From Fastidiosipila sanguinis (lineage in GTDB: Bacteria; Bacillota; Clostridia; Saccharofermentanales; Fastidiosipilaceae), in contig NZ_CP027226.1 in NCBI RefSeq assembly GCF_002998295.1, forward strand, positions 1,721,892 through 1,785,891: a DNA stretch of 64,000 nucleotides. The letters are read 5' to 3'. The position numbers were made by a program, and so were the translations under genes. Under the pieces are notes generated by a model, which made no database searches, was not told where the DNA came from, and worked only from the letters and a program-made list of their open reading frames with translations. Below, one piece after another: positions 36,907 to 46,709 of this stretch (the stretch's first letter is position 1; each line of letters opens with the position of its first letter).

Positions 36907-38781
36907 ATGGAAAAGTTAGAAATGCAAACAAGTAACTTAGCAAATGAAAATTTTGAGAAATTAAAAGCTCTATTCCCTAACGCAATCACAGAAACGATTG
37001 ATGAAGAAGGAAATATAGTAAGAGCAATTGACAAGGATATCTTGAGTCAAGAAATTTCCACTCAAGTAGTAGAAGGAAGAGAAGAGAGATATCAATTCAC
37101 TTGGCCAGACAAGAGAAAAGCAATATTGAATTCTAATGCTCCTACATCAAATACTCTAAGACCTTGTAGAGAAGAGAGTGTAAATTTTGATGAGACAGAG
37201 AACTTATATATTGAAGGCGATAACTTAGAAGTGCTTAAACTCTTGCAAGAGACTTATCTTGGAAAGATTAAGATGATCTACATTGATCCACCTTATAATA
37301 CAGGGAATGATTTTGTCTATAATGATGATTTCAAAACTAGTACAGATGAATATTTAGAACAAAGCGGTCAATATGATGAAGAAGGTAATAGATTAGAGAA
37401 AAATTTAGAATCTAACGGTAGATTTCATACTGACTGGCTGAATATGATGTATCCAAGGTTAAAGTTAGCTAGGAATTTGCTCTCTGATGATGGTGTTATA
37501 TTTATTTCTATAGATGATAATGAGCAACATAATTTGAGAAAAATGTGTGACGAAATTTTTGGAGAAAGTGCATTTATTACTGATATAATTTGGAACTCAA
37601 GAAAGTCAGTATCTAACGATGCAGTTGTTTCTTTGAGTCATAACTACACACTTGTTTATGCGAAAAATATTAGGGTTTTCTATGAAAAAAAATCAGAGTT
37701 TAAATTAAAAGATTCAGGTGAAGGTTTTTTAAATCCTGATAATGATCCAAGAGGTCCATGGAAAGCAGACCCTTTCGATAGTCCTGGGATTAGGCCTAAT
37801 TTAACATATAAAATAAAAAATCCTAATACTGGTGAAGAGTATCTACCGCCTGAAGGACGTTGTTGGAGAACTGGAAAGAAGGAGTATTTGGAGCTACTAA
37901 AGGAAAATAGAATTGTTTTTGGTAAAACTGGGAGGAGCAAACCTCAGTTAAAACGTTTTTATAGCGAAGCAGAAGAGAAAGGACTGACTCCAAAATCTTT
38001 ATGGGATGATTGTGGCACTACCACAGATGGAACTAGAGAAATTATAGAGATTTTTGGCGGAAAAATATTTGATACACCGAAACCTGTAAAGTTTATTAAA
38101 AAAATTATTGAGCTGGCAAGTAGTAAAGATTCAATTGTTCTAGACTTCTTCTCAGGTTCAGCAACTACAGCAGATGCTGTCATGCAACTTAATGCAGAAG
38201 ATGGTGGGAATCGTAAATTTATTATGGTTCAACTCCCAGAAGAGACAGATGAAGGATCTGAAGCGTATAAAGCTGGATACAAAAATATTTGTGAGATTGG
38301 TAAAGAACGTATTCGTCGAGCAGGAAAGAAGATTATTGAAGATAACAAAGATAAAGAAGGTATAGATAAATTAGATATCGGTTTCAGAGTTCTAAAAACA
38401 GATTCATCCAATATGAAAGACGTTTTCTATGCTCCTGCACAAACAGAGCAGAGTTTATTAGATATGCTATCAGACAACATAAAGGAAGATAGATCTTCAG
38501 AAGACTTGCTTTTCCAAGTTATGCTAGATTTAGGTATTTCTTTGTCTAGTAAGATAGATAGAGAAATCATCGATGGAAAAGAAGTATTAATTATTGAAGA
38601 TGGCTTCTTAGTTGCATGTTTCGATAAAGATATAAGTGATGAGATTGTTAAGACAATAGCTAACAAGAAACCATACTATGCCGTGTTTAGAGATTCTTCT
38701 ATGGCGAATGATAGTGTAGCTACTAACTTTGAACAAATATTTGACAATATTAGTCCTCAAACAGTGAGGAAGGTAATTTAA
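36907..38781 (+). CDS. mod: type III restriction-modification methyltransferase (Mod)
   Basis: This 624-residue beta-class N6-adenine methyltransferase has catalytic motif IV DPPYNTGNDFVYNDD (about 126) before the SAM-binding motif I LDFFSGSATTADAV (about 412), the order seen in type III Mod proteins. LYIEGDNLEVLKLLQETYLG precedes motif IV as usual. The region between the motifs carries target recognition. Mod methylates one strand of a short asymmetric site and also directs Res to it. The start ATG directly follows the previous stop. The gene looks intact. Confidence 0.92.
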   Translation: MEKLEMQTSNLANENFEKLKALFPNAITETIDEEGNIVRAIDKDILSQEISTQVVEGREERYQFTWPDKRKAILNSNAPTSNTLRPCREESVNFDETENLYIEGDNLEVLKLLQETYLGKIKMIYIDPPYNTGNDFVYNDDFKTSTDEYLEQSGQYDEEGNRLEKNLESNGRFHTDWLNMMYPRLKLARNLLSDDGVIFISIDDNEQHNLRKMCDEIFGESAFITDIIWNSRKSVSNDAVVSLSHNYTLVYAKNIRVFYEKKSEFKLKDSGEGFLNPDNDPRGPWKADPFDSPGIRPNLTYKIKNPNTGEEYLPPEGRCWRTGKKEYLELLKENRIVFGKTGRSKPQLKRFYSEAEEKGLTPKSLWDDCGTTTDGTREIIEIFGGKIFDTPKPVKFIKKIIELASSKDSIVLDFFSGSATTADAVMQLNAEDGGNRKFIMVQLPEETDEGSEAYKAGYKNICEIGKERIRRAGKKIIEDNKDKEGIDKLDIGFRVLKTDSSNMKDVFYAPAQTEQSLLDMLSDNIKEDRSSEDLLFQVMLDLGISLSSKIDREIIDGKEVLIIEDGFLVACFDKDISDEIVKTIANKKPYYAVFRDSSMANDSVATNFEQIFDNISPQTVRKVI

Positions 38782-38782
38782 T

Positions 38783-41700
38783 ATGAAATTTAATTTTAAG
38801 ATACAATCATATCAAACTGAGGCAGTACAAAGTGTTGTTGACAGCTTTGCAGGTCAACGCTTTTCTGATGGGATTTCATATAGAAGAGATATTGGAGATG
38901 TAAAAGAAAGACAAAACTACTCTCAAGCTTATTTGGATTATGAAACCAGTTCTGGTGAAGTTGTTTATAAAGATGACTTCGATGAAGCTGGTTTTAAGAA
39001 TTCAAAGATCACACTAACTCCAAATGAGTTATTAAACAATATTCGTAAAGTTCAACAGACTAATAATGTTCTGCTATCAGAATCATTAGTAGACGATCTT
39101 GGAGCCTGCTCACTAGATATTGAAATGGAAACTGGTACAGGTAAGACTTACGTATATATTAAAACCATGTTTGAGCTAAATAGAAAATATGGTTGGTCCA
39201 AATTCATTGTCGTTGTGCCTTCTATTGCTATTCGTGAAGGTGTGAAGAAATCTTTTGAAATTACTCAAGATCATTTCATGGAAGAATTTCAGAAGAAGAT
39301 AAGGTATTTTGTATACGATAGTAAAAATTTAAATCAGCTTGATTCCTTCTCTAGTAATTCTGGTATTAATTGCATGATTATCAATATGCAAGCTTTTAAT
39401 ACCTCGTTAAAAGAAGGTGGTCGAAATAAAGAATCTCGAATAATCTATAGTAAGCGAGATGAGTTTGGCTCGAGAAGACCTATAGATGTATTAAAAGCAA
39501 ATAATCCAATCTTAATTCTAGATGAACCTCAGAAAATGGGTGGAAAAGCTACTCAAACAGCTTTGAAAAATTTTAATCCGTTATTCACTCTAAACTATTC
39601 TGCTACACATGCTAAGCAAAATAATCTAGTTTATGCCCTAGATGCAGTAGATGCATATAATAAAAAGCTTGTTAAAAAGATAGAGGTTAAGGGATTTGAA
39701 GTTAAGAACTTCAGAGGGACAGATAGATATTTGTATTTAGAAAATATAGTTCTGTCGCCAACTGCGCCGCCAAAGGCTAAGATAGAATTTGAGATTGCTT
39801 ACAAAAACTCAATTAATAGAGAGTCTAGAATCTTGTCTGTCGATGATAACTTATACGAGATATCCAATGAAATGGAACAATATAAAGGTTATAGAATATC
39901 TGATATTGATCCAACTCGAGGAACTGTGAGCTTCGTAAATGGAGAATCTATTCAAAAAGGTGATGTTGTCGGAGATATTTCAGAAAAAGATATGAGACGT
40001 ATCCAGATTAGAGAAACGATAAAATCACATTTCGAGAAAGAAGAGCAATTGTTCAACCAAGGAATTAAGACTTTATCATTATTCTTCATTGATGAAGTCG
40101 CTAAATATCGCCAATATGATGAAAATGATGAAGAGCTGCTAGGAGAATACGGTCAGATATTTGAAAGTGAATACATTGATCTCTTGAATGAACAAATTAC
40201 TCTATTTGATACACCATATCAAAAATATCTAAGAGAAATTAATGTAAAAGATACTCATAAAGGTTATTTCTCTATTGATAAAAAAGGTAAATCAGTTAAC
40301 AGTAAGGTAAACAGAGGATCAGATATTTCTGATGATATATCAGCATACGACTTGATCTTAAAGAATAAAGAGCGACTATTAAGCTTCGATGAACCAACCA
40401 GATTCATATTTTCTCACTCAGCTTTAAGAGAAGGTTGGGATAATCCTAATGTATTCCAAATATGTACATTAAAATACGCAAATAGTACAACTATGAAACG
40501 TCAGGAAGTAGGACGTGGACTGCGTTTGTGCGTAGATAAATCTGGAGATAGGATGGATGAAGAGAGACTAGGTGCAACTCAAGTTCACAATATTAATAAA
40601 CTTACAGTTATAGCTAGTGAGAGTTATAAAGATTTTGTTTCTGATTTGCAGAAAGAAATTAAAGATACTCTTTACGATAGGCCAAGGAAAGCATCAATTA
40701 GCTACTTCGAAGGTAAAAATGTCATATTACACGGTAATAACCATAGTATTACTGCTCAAGAGGCCAGTATGATTTATCAATACCTTGTAAAAAATGATTA
40801 CATTAGTATGGACGGAAATGATGCAATAACAGAGCAATACCGTATTGATTTAGAAAATAATAATGTAGCAGAATTACCTCAACCACTACAGGCAATGCAA
40901 GAAGGTGTTCACAAATTAATACAAAGTGTATTCAATGACTCAATTCTGGATGAAATGATAGATGATGGAAATGAAACAAAGATATTAAATAATAACTTCA
41001 ATGATAATTTCTACAAAAAAGAATTCCAAACTTTATGGTCGTATATTAATCATAAATATTCATATACAGTGTCTTTTGATAGTGAAGAATTAATCAGCAA
41101 AGCTATAAATGCAATTAATAATGATCTATATGTTTCAAAACTTCAGTATACGACTACAGTATCAGAGCAAAAAGATGTTATGAAAGTGGCGGAGGTAGAA
41201 AGCAAATATTCATTCAAGTCCGCTAAGTCATCAACTTTCAATTTAGAGCATGCTGAAACAAGTCAGATAAAATATGATCTGGTTGGAAAAATTTCAGAAT
41301 CCACAATTTTGACCAGAAAAACGATAGTAGAGATATTAAAGGGTATAAGACCAGATAAGTTTAGAATGTACCAACATAACCCAGAAGAGTTTATTAGCAA
41401 GGTCTCAAGACTTATAAAAGAGCAAAAAGCAACAATGATAGTAGAGCATATTTCTTATGATGAATTAGATGATATGTATGATGCTTCAATATTTACTGCG
41501 GAAAAAAATTCTTCCTATGACAAAGCTTTCAAGGCAGATAAGCATATTAGACCATATGTATTTACAGATGGTTTAGCTGAAGAATCAGTAGAAAGACGTT
41601 TCGCTCAAGATCTTGATGGCGCAGAGGAAGTTGCAGTATATGCTAAGTTACCAAAAGGCTTCTCAATCCCAACACCAGTTGGAAACTATAGTCCAGACTG

Positions 41701-41923
41701 GGCAATTGCATTTAATAAAGGAACTGTTAAACATATTTTCTTCATTGCAGAGACCAAAGGAACTATGGAGAGTTTGCAATTAAGACCTATTGAAAAAGCA
41801 AAAATATCATGTGCAAAGAAATTGTTTAATCAAATTTCCACAGAAGATGTTGTCTATCATGATGTTGATAGCTACCAAAGTCTGTTGAATATTATGCCTT
41901 ATATTGATAAGAATATTGGCTGA
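38783..41923 (+). CDS. res: type III restriction endonuclease helicase-nuclease subunit (Res)
   Basis: The 1046-residue protein has an SF2 helicase core: Walker A METGTGKTYVYIKTM (about 112-126), IVVVPSIAIREGVKKS, a DEPQ box in LILDEPQKMGG, NYSATHAK, and the C-terminal lobe FIFSHSALREGWDNPNVFQI with RQEVGRGLRL. Near the C-terminus a PD-(D/E)XK nuclease is visible: the D in NYSPDWAIAF and the E and K in FFIAETKGT. Type III Res hydrolyses ATP to move or switch along DNA and cuts about 25 bases from the unmethylated site. It begins 1 base after the mod stop. All motifs are intact, so the enzyme is probably functional. Confidence 0.92.
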   Translation: MKFNFKIQSYQTEAVQSVVDSFAGQRFSDGISYRRDIGDVKERQNYSQAYLDYETSSGEVVYKDDFDEAGFKNSKITLTPNELLNNIRKVQQTNNVLLSESLVDDLGACSLDIEMETGTGKTYVYIKTMFELNRKYGWSKFIVVVPSIAIREGVKKSFEITQDHFMEEFQKKIRYFVYDSKNLNQLDSFSSNSGINCMIINMQAFNTSLKEGGRNKESRIIYSKRDEFGSRRPIDVLKANNPILILDEPQKMGGKATQTALKNFNPLFTLNYSATHAKQNNLVYALDAVDAYNKKLVKKIEVKGFEVKNFRGTDRYLYLENIVLSPTAPPKAKIEFEIAYKNSINRESRILSVDDNLYEISNEMEQYKGYRISDIDPTRGTVSFVNGESIQKGDVVGDISEKDMRRIQIRETIKSHFEKEEQLFNQGIKTLSLFFIDEVAKYRQYDENDEELLGEYGQIFESEYIDLLNEQITLFDTPYQKYLREINVKDTHKGYFSIDKKGKSVNSKVNRGSDISDDISAYDLILKNKERLLSFDEPTRFIFSHSALREGWDNPNVFQICTLKYANSTTMKRQEVGRGLRLCVDKSGDRMDEERLGATQVHNINKLTVIASESYKDFVSDLQKEIKDTLYDRPRKASISYFEGKNVILHGNNHSITAQEASMIYQYLVKNDYISMDGNDAITEQYRIDLENNNVAELPQPLQAMQEGVHKLIQSVFNDSILDEMIDDGNETKILNNNFNDNFYKKEFQTLWSYINHKYSYTVSFDSEELISKAINAINNDLYVSKLQYTTTVSEQKDVMKVAEVESKYSFKSAKSSTFNLEHAETSQIKYDLVGKISESTILTRKTIVEILKGIRPDKFRMYQHNPEEFISKVSRLIKEQKATMIVEHISYDELDDMYDASIFTAEKNSSYDKAFKADKHIRPYVFTDGLAEESVERRFAQDLDGAEEVAVYAKLPKGFSIPTPVGNYSPDWAIAFNKGTVKHIFFIAETKGTMESLQLRPIEKAKISCAKKLFNQISTEDVVYHDVDSYQSLLNIMPYIDKNIG

Positions 41924-42053
41924 TTTTGAAAGACCTAGTTAACTGAACAATCCTTTAAAAATCTCCCTTCCTGTTTTATAATTAGCAGCAAGAAAAAAGA
42001 TGAAATTAGACAATCACTAAATAAATACAACCACTAAACCAAAGGAGAACCAT

Positions 42054-43028
42054 ATGGCAAAAGATTACAGAGTTTTACTATATTACAAATATACACACAT
42101 AGAAGATCCAGAGAAATTCAGAGATGAGCACTTAGAGTTTTGCAACAACATTGGACTAAAGGGCCGTATCATCGTAGGCTACGAAGGCATTAACGGTACC
42201 GTTTCAGGTACTGTAGAGCAAACAGATCAGTACAAAGATTTCCTGCACAGCTTAGAAGGTTTCGAAGACGTCTGGTTTAAGGTTGATGAGGCAGACGACT
42301 TTACCCACCCTAGAATGTCAGTTAAGTTTAGGGATGAGATAGTTACCTTACACTTGGAGAACGACTTTTCTCCAACTGAGACAACAGGACAATATTTGAG
42401 CCCGAAAGAATTTAAGGAAGCGATTCTAGATGAGAATACTGTAATTTTGGATACTAGAAACGACTATGAATACGACCTAGGTCACTTCCGTGGTGCGATT
42501 CGACCAGATATCAAGACTTTCAAAGAATTACCTCAATGGATCAAGGATAACGAAGAATTATTCAAGGACAAAAAAGTTGCTATGTACTGTACTGGTGGTG
42601 TCCGTTGCGAGAAGTTCTCCGGTTGGATGTTGCGAGAAGGTATTTCAGACCAAGTTGGACAATTGCATGGTGGAATCGATACTTATGGTAAAGATCCAGA
42701 AGTCCAAGGTGAACTTTGGGAAGGTAGTATGTACGTATTTGATAGCAGAGTTTCAGTGCCAATTAACCATGTCAATCCCACAATTACCGGTAGAGATCAC
42801 TTCGACGGTACGCCTTGCGATCGCTATATAAACTGTGCCAACCCAGACTGTAATAGACAAACTTTCATGAGCGAGGCTAATGAGGAGAAGTACCTAAGAT
42901 CCTGTAGCCCAGAATGCAGACGTGATAAGAGAAATCGCTATGTAATTCAGCACAATTTAACTGAAGAAGAGTGGGAAAAGAGATTGAACGAATTAGGCGA
43001 AAGTTTGTACGATAAAAAAGCAGTTTAA
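42054..43028 (+). CDS. trhO: tRNA uridine(34) 5-hydroxylase TrhO (rhodanese family)
   Basis: This 324-residue protein has an N-terminal ferredoxin-like acylphosphatase-type domain ([30 protein letters not shown]), a rhodanese domain with the active-site loop [16 protein letters not shown], and a Cys-rich C-terminal end ([23 protein letters not shown]). TrhO makes 5-hydroxyuridine at the wobble base of tRNAs using molecular oxygen. AAAGGAGAACC precedes the ATG. It marks the right border of the accessory island. Its terminator is split by an IS. Confidence 0.93.
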   Translation: MAKDYRVLLYYKYTHIEDPEKFRDEHLEFCNNIGLKGRIIVGYEGINGTVSGTVEQTDQYKDFLHSLEGFEDVWFKVDEADDFTHPRMSVKFRDEIVTLHLENDFSPTETTGQYLSPKEFKEAILDENTVILDTRNDYEYDLGHFRGAIRPDIKTFKELPQWIKDNEELFKDKKVAMYCTGGVRCEKFSGWMLREGISDQVGQLHGGIDTYGKDPEVQGELWEGSMYVFDSRVSVPINHVNPTITGRDHFDGTPCDRYINCANPDCNRQTFMSEANEEKYLRSCSPECRRDKRNRYVIQHNLTEEEWEKRLNELGESLYDKKAV

Positions 43029-43114
43029 TTTTTAAATTTGATATTTAACTCAAAAGAAGCGGATTGAACAAATATGTAGTGAACCCCAAAATCCGGACAT
43101 CAATTTAATAATAT

Positions 43115-43987
43115 TTAAGCGGACTGTAATCTGTATTCAACAGGTGAAAGTCCGTTTATTTTTACCTTTATTCTATCTTCATTGTACCATTTTATATACT
43201 CTATAATTACTTCTATTAATTGTTCTAAATTCTTAAAATCTTCACCATAAAACATTTCTTGCTTCATTATTCCAAAGAAATTTTCCATCGGTGAATTATC
43301 TAAACAATTTCCTTTTCTGGACATACTTTGTTTTATCCCTCTCGTTTCCAATCGTTTTACCCAACTGCTGTGTTGGTAATGGAAACCTTGGTCACTGTGA
43401 ATTACTAATTCACTTACATCTTTAACCCTTTTTAAGGCTTCATCTAAAGCTTTATTTGTAAACGCAGTTGTTGGGTGTTTGTCAATTGAGAACGAAATAA
43501 TTTCACTATTGTAAGTATCTAGTATTGCAGATAAATATATTTTTTCTTCGCTATTCTTTAATCTGAATTCTGTTACGTCTGTTAACCACAATTCGTTTGG
43601 TCTAGCAGTGTTAAACTGGCGCTTGACCAAATTATCAGCTACTTCTCCAACTTTTCCTCTGTAGGAATTATATTTTCTGGATCTTGTTTTGAATTTTGTG
43701 CTCAATAAATTTTGTTCTCGCATAATACGTAGAACTTTTTTGTGGTTAACTACTAATCCTAGCTTTCTAAGTTTCATTGAAACTCTTCTGTAGCCATATC
43801 TATAACTAGATTCTTTTACAACCTGCACTATTGCTAATACTATCTCTTTGTCTTTATCTACAGGTTTATCTAGCTTGTTTTTCCATTCGTAGTAAGAAGA
43901 ACGTGGTAGCTCCGCTAAGCTTAACCAAATTTTTAACTGGATTTTTGGAAACTCTACTTGTAACTCTAGAATTACTTTTGTTTTGGC
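43115..43987 (-). CDS. IS3-family transposase OrfB (DDE catalytic domain)
   Basis: The catalytic residues are seen in LWLTDVTEFRLK, VIHSDQGFHYQ and SPMENFFGIMKQE, and the C-terminus has GLSPVEYRLQSA. The first in-frame start codon is a GTG at 43828, but the frame is open upstream through LSLAELPRSSYYEWKNKLD, which belongs to the domain. Expression is therefore probably by -1 slippage from OrfA near its stop (A-rich CCAAAACAAAAG). Confidence 0.88.
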   Translation of the reverse strand, partial: AKTKVILELQVEFPKIQLKIWLSLAELPRSSYYEWKNKLDKPVDKDKEIVLAIVQVVKESSYRYGYRRVSMKLRKLGLVVNHKKVLRIMREQNLLSTKFKTRSRKYNSYRGKVGEVADNLVKRQFNTARPNELWLTDVTEFRLKNSEEKIYLSAILDTYNSEIISFSIDKHPTTAFTNKALDEALKRVKDVSELVIHSDQGFHYQHSSWVKRLETRGIKQSMSRKGNCLDNSPMENFFGIMKQEMFYGEDFKNLEQLIEVIIEYIKWYNEDRIKVKINGLSPVEYRLQSA

Positions 43988-44505
43988 CTTGGCTGGTATT
44001 CTCCCTCGTCCATCTCTTCCAGCAAGGCTTCTAACTTTTTTTCGTAAATTTCTTTTAATTTAAGATACTTTACCTCTTCGCGTAAGCGTATTAACTCTTC
44101 ACGCTCACTCTCGTTTAATGGTTTTGGATTTTTACTCTTTGACACTTTTCGGGACCTTCCTTGTTTTCCTTCCAAACCAGAGAAGCCTTTCTCTTCATAT
44201 TTTTTGGCCCATGTATATACAATTGCACCATTAGTAACGCCGAAATGTTCTGCTGCTTCTCGGTATGAACATTTATTTATCTCTCTATATTTTATTACCG
44301 AAAGCTTAAAATCGCTACTATAACTTTTAGTAGTAAGTTTTTTGATCAATCCATGCTTACCACGTGCGTTGTACCAATTAATCCAATTATTAACTGTTCT
44401 TACTGGAACTCCATATTTTTTAGCGATTAAAACACTCCCTCCATTCTTACCACTTAAGTAATCTTTAATTACTTCTAATTTGAATTCATCACTATATTTA
44501 GGCAT
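43972..44505 (-). CDS. IS3-family transposase OrfA (DNA-binding)
   Basis: Two helix-turn-helix units are visible (FKLEVIKDYLSGKNGGSVLI and SYREAAEHFGVTNGAIVYTW), followed by a basic linker and a coiled coil (EREELIRLREEVKYLKLKE). ATG 44505 is taken as start because GGAGGGG lies upstream. It would supply the DNA-binding part of the OrfAB transposase. Confidence 0.88.
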   Translation of the reverse strand: MPKYSDEFKLEVIKDYLSGKNGGSVLIAKKYGVPVRTVNNWINWYNARGKHGLIKKLTTKSYSSDFKLSVIKYREINKCSYREAAEHFGVTNGAIVYTWAKKYEEKGFSGLEGKQGRSRKVSKSKNPKPLNESEREELIRLREEVKYLKLKEIYEKKLEALLEEMDEGEYQPRPKQK

Positions 44506-44730
44506 AAATTTACCCCTCCATCCTTTCACTTCTGTGTCCGGATTTTGGGGTGCAGTTCAATATGTTTAAGCCGCTTTTTTCGTATTTGCCTATTTGATTT
44601 CTTATTATATTTCCGATTTTTTCACAAAATCTTCGTTTTTGTTTTGTAGACTTAACATCAATAAGAGGGATTTTATCCTCCCTTCATAAAAGGAAAAAGT
44701 AAACTAAACAATAGAAAAGGATTTCAACCT

Positions 44731-45729
44731 ATGACAAAAAAGAGGAAAAACAAAGTAATAATTATTATTGCAAGCATCTTATTGCTAATAGTAATAGGTC
44801 TTGGACTAGCGGGTAATTACATGGTGGAATATGCCATAGCTAGAAGTGGTGATGGTGGTAATAGGAATGTTAATACGGATAAGATTCAGGAGAAAAATGA
44901 ACCAGCAGAACAAAGTAAGATAGATATAAAAAAAGACGAAATTAAAAAAGAAACTAAATTTTTCCTGCAAAAGAATCCTTATGAACAAGCACAAATTAAG
45001 TCCAAAGATGGATTGAATTTAAAAGGATTCTATCTAGAGAATTCGCCAGATTCAAATGCAAATTGGGTGTTGCTAATTCATGGCTATAGAGCAGAGCATG
45101 ACTCCATGAATGACTATGCCAAGCAGTACTATGAAGCGGGATACAATGTGCTTCTACCTGACTTGAGAGCTAGTGGAGAGTCAGAAGGAAATTATGTTGG
45201 TATGGGTTGGCTCGAGAAAGAAGATGCCAAACTCTGGATAGATTGGATAATTGAGCGTCAACCGTCAGCTAATATTATTGTGCATGGAGTTTCAATGGGT
45301 GCAGCTACAACTATGATGTTGTCAGGTGATGAAACCAAAGAAAATGTTAAAATGTTTATAGAAGATTGCGGCTATACAAGCGCCTGGGATATCTTTGCAA
45401 ATGAAGCTAAATTACGTTTCAACTTACCAAGTTTCCCATTGCTAAATGTTAGTAGTGCTTTAGCAAGAGTAAAGGCAGGGTATAGTTTCAGCGAGGCGGA
45501 TGCTTTGAAACAAGTTGGAAAGTCGACTAAGCCAATGTTGTTCATCCATGGTATGAAAGATGATTTTGTACCTTTCTACATGTTGGATGAGTTATATAAT
45601 GCAAAGACAGAAGGGGCGAAAGATAAATTCGTATCAGAAACTGCAGGTCACGCAGACTCTATATTTGCAGATTATTCGGCATATTGGGCAAAAGTAGAGG
45701 AGTTTATCCAAGCGAATGTGCCGGAGTAA
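44731..45729 (+). CDS. membrane-anchored alpha/beta hydrolase
   Basis: This 332-residue protein has one N-terminal membrane helix (about 8-30), a charged linker, and an alpha/beta-hydrolase domain: oxyanion strand VLLIHGYRAEHDSM, nucleophile elbow HGVSMGAAT (Ser), a following acid near HGMKDDFVPF and the catalytic histidine in TAGHADS. It resembles the YqkD/BAAT-like family of extracytoplasmic serine hydrolases. The substrate is unknown. AAAGGA precedes the ATG. A second, unrelated hydrolase gene follows 58 bases downstream. Confidence 0.82.
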   Translation: MTKKRKNKVIIIIASILLLIVIGLGLAGNYMVEYAIARSGDGGNRNVNTDKIQEKNEPAEQSKIDIKKDEIKKETKFFLQKNPYEQAQIKSKDGLNLKGFYLENSPDSNANWVLLIHGYRAEHDSMNDYAKQYYEAGYNVLLPDLRASGESEGNYVGMGWLEKEDAKLWIDWIIERQPSANIIVHGVSMGAATTMMLSGDETKENVKMFIEDCGYTSAWDIFANEAKLRFNLPSFPLLNVSSALARVKAGYSFSEADALKQVGKSTKPMLFIHGMKDDFVPFYMLDELYNAKTEGAKDKFVSETAGHADSIFADYSAYWAKVEEFIQANVPE

Positions 45730-45787
45730 AATAGAAAACGTTACGTAAGCAAAATTAGAATAAAATTCAAGAATAAAGGAGCACCAT

Positions 45788-46654
45788 ATGTTTTTAGAAT
45801 TAGAACACTTACCAAATAATCCTACTTTGCAAGGGCAAGCAGAATTATTTCCTAACATTCAATATAGTAAGTCAGGGCAATTTTTATCATTGTTAGTGCC
45901 TTGGGCAGTAAATCAAGCTCGTGAGCATATTAGTCCGAGACCAGTCATTGTATTCGTGCAAGGCAGCGGTTGGACTACTCCTAATTTGAATTTTGAGATT
46001 CCTATGCTATCTAAATATGCGGAGGCTGGTTACATTGTAGCGACTGTATCACATAGGAGCTACGAAGATGGTTATAAGTTACCAACCTTCCTGAAGGATG
46101 TTAAATGCGCAATCAGATTCTTGCGAGCTAATGCAGAGCAGTATCACATTGATCCAGAGAGAATAATGATATATGGAACTTCTTCAGGTGGTAATACAGC
46201 TCTCTTAGTCGGCCTAACTGGTAATGACGAGCAATACAGAACAGATGAATATCCTGAGCAAAGTGATGCCGTCAATGCTGTTGCAGAGTGTTTTGGCCCA
46301 ACAGATATGACCAGTATTTTTGAGAATCTAGCTGGAGATATGGAAGTTGCAGAAATGCTTAAAATGGCTCTTGGTGAAGATGAGAGCACATGGATTGAGC
46401 AGCTAAAAGCTTTGAGCCCGGTGAATTTAGTGACCCCAGAGAATAGTCAGATTCCATTCTTGCTTTTGAGCGGTACAGTGGATCCAGTAGTCCCAGCTGA
46501 GCACATGGAGAAAATGTATCTTGCTCTCAAAGAAGCTAATGCCGATGTAAAAGCTTACTATGTTGATGACGCAGTACACGAGAACAATTTCTGGAGTCCA
46601 GAAGTTAGACAAGCAATTTTTGATTGGATTTTGCAAAAGTTCCCGGTTGATTAG
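45788..46654 (+). CDS. alpha/beta hydrolase fold esterase
   Basis: This 288-residue soluble esterase/peptidase-like protein has VIVFVQGSGWTTP (in place of the common HGGG/HGGxW oxyanion motif), the nucleophile in IYGTSSGGNTALL, the acid near SGTVDPVVPAEHMEK and the histidine in DAVHENNFW. The pattern fits BD-FAE/acetyl-esterase type enzymes. There is no signal peptide, so it acts in the cytoplasm. AAAGGAGCACC precedes the ATG. A lipoprotein gene follows after 55 bases. Confidence 0.82.
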   Translation: MFLELEHLPNNPTLQGQAELFPNIQYSKSGQFLSLLVPWAVNQAREHISPRPVIVFVQGSGWTTPNLNFEIPMLSKYAEAGYIVATVSHRSYEDGYKLPTFLKDVKCAIRFLRANAEQYHIDPERIMIYGTSSGGNTALLVGLTGNDEQYRTDEYPEQSDAVNAVAECFGPTDMTSIFENLAGDMEVAEMLKMALGEDESTWIEQLKALSPVNLVTPENSQIPFLLLSGTVDPVVPAEHMEKMYLALKEANADVKAYYVDDAVHENNFWSPEVRQAIFDWILQKFPVD

Positions 46655-46709
46655 TTTAACTTGCTAAAATGTAAACTGGAATAACGTAGAAAGAACAAGG
46701 AGGAGAATC

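Larger units (their letters stand above)
43075..44559 (-). mobile_element. IS3-family insertion sequence (IS150-like group), 1485 bp
   Basis: The terminal inverted repeats share ACCCCAAAATCCGGACA after a divergent TG-started tip at each end. A 3-bp duplication ATA flanks the element (43072-43074 and 44560-44562). OrfA and OrfB lie on the minus strand with a -1 frame relation, and the DDE residues are intact. It is a different element from the one at 13430, with only moderate protein similarity. It sits in the loop of the trhO terminator. Confidence 0.9.
43057..44580 (+). terminator. trhO terminator split by an IS in its loop
   Basis: The left arm is AAGCGG (43057-43062) plus TTGAACA (43064-43070). 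The right arm is TGTTTAA (44563-44569) plus CCGCTT (44571-44576), running into six T (44575-44580). With the IS and one ATA copy removed, the arms lie around a 4-base AATA loop and form a standard terminator 28 bases after the trhO stop. Confidence 0.75.

Noticed and set aside
36612..37034. 140-codon minus-strand frame across the DUF4391-like/mod junction
   Set aside because: It spans the end of one real gene and the start of another on the opposite strand, with no ribosome site; a shadow frame.
11488..41923. The accessory island as a prophage or integrative element
   Set aside because: No integrase, relaxase, structural genes, tRNA target or long flanking att repeats were found.
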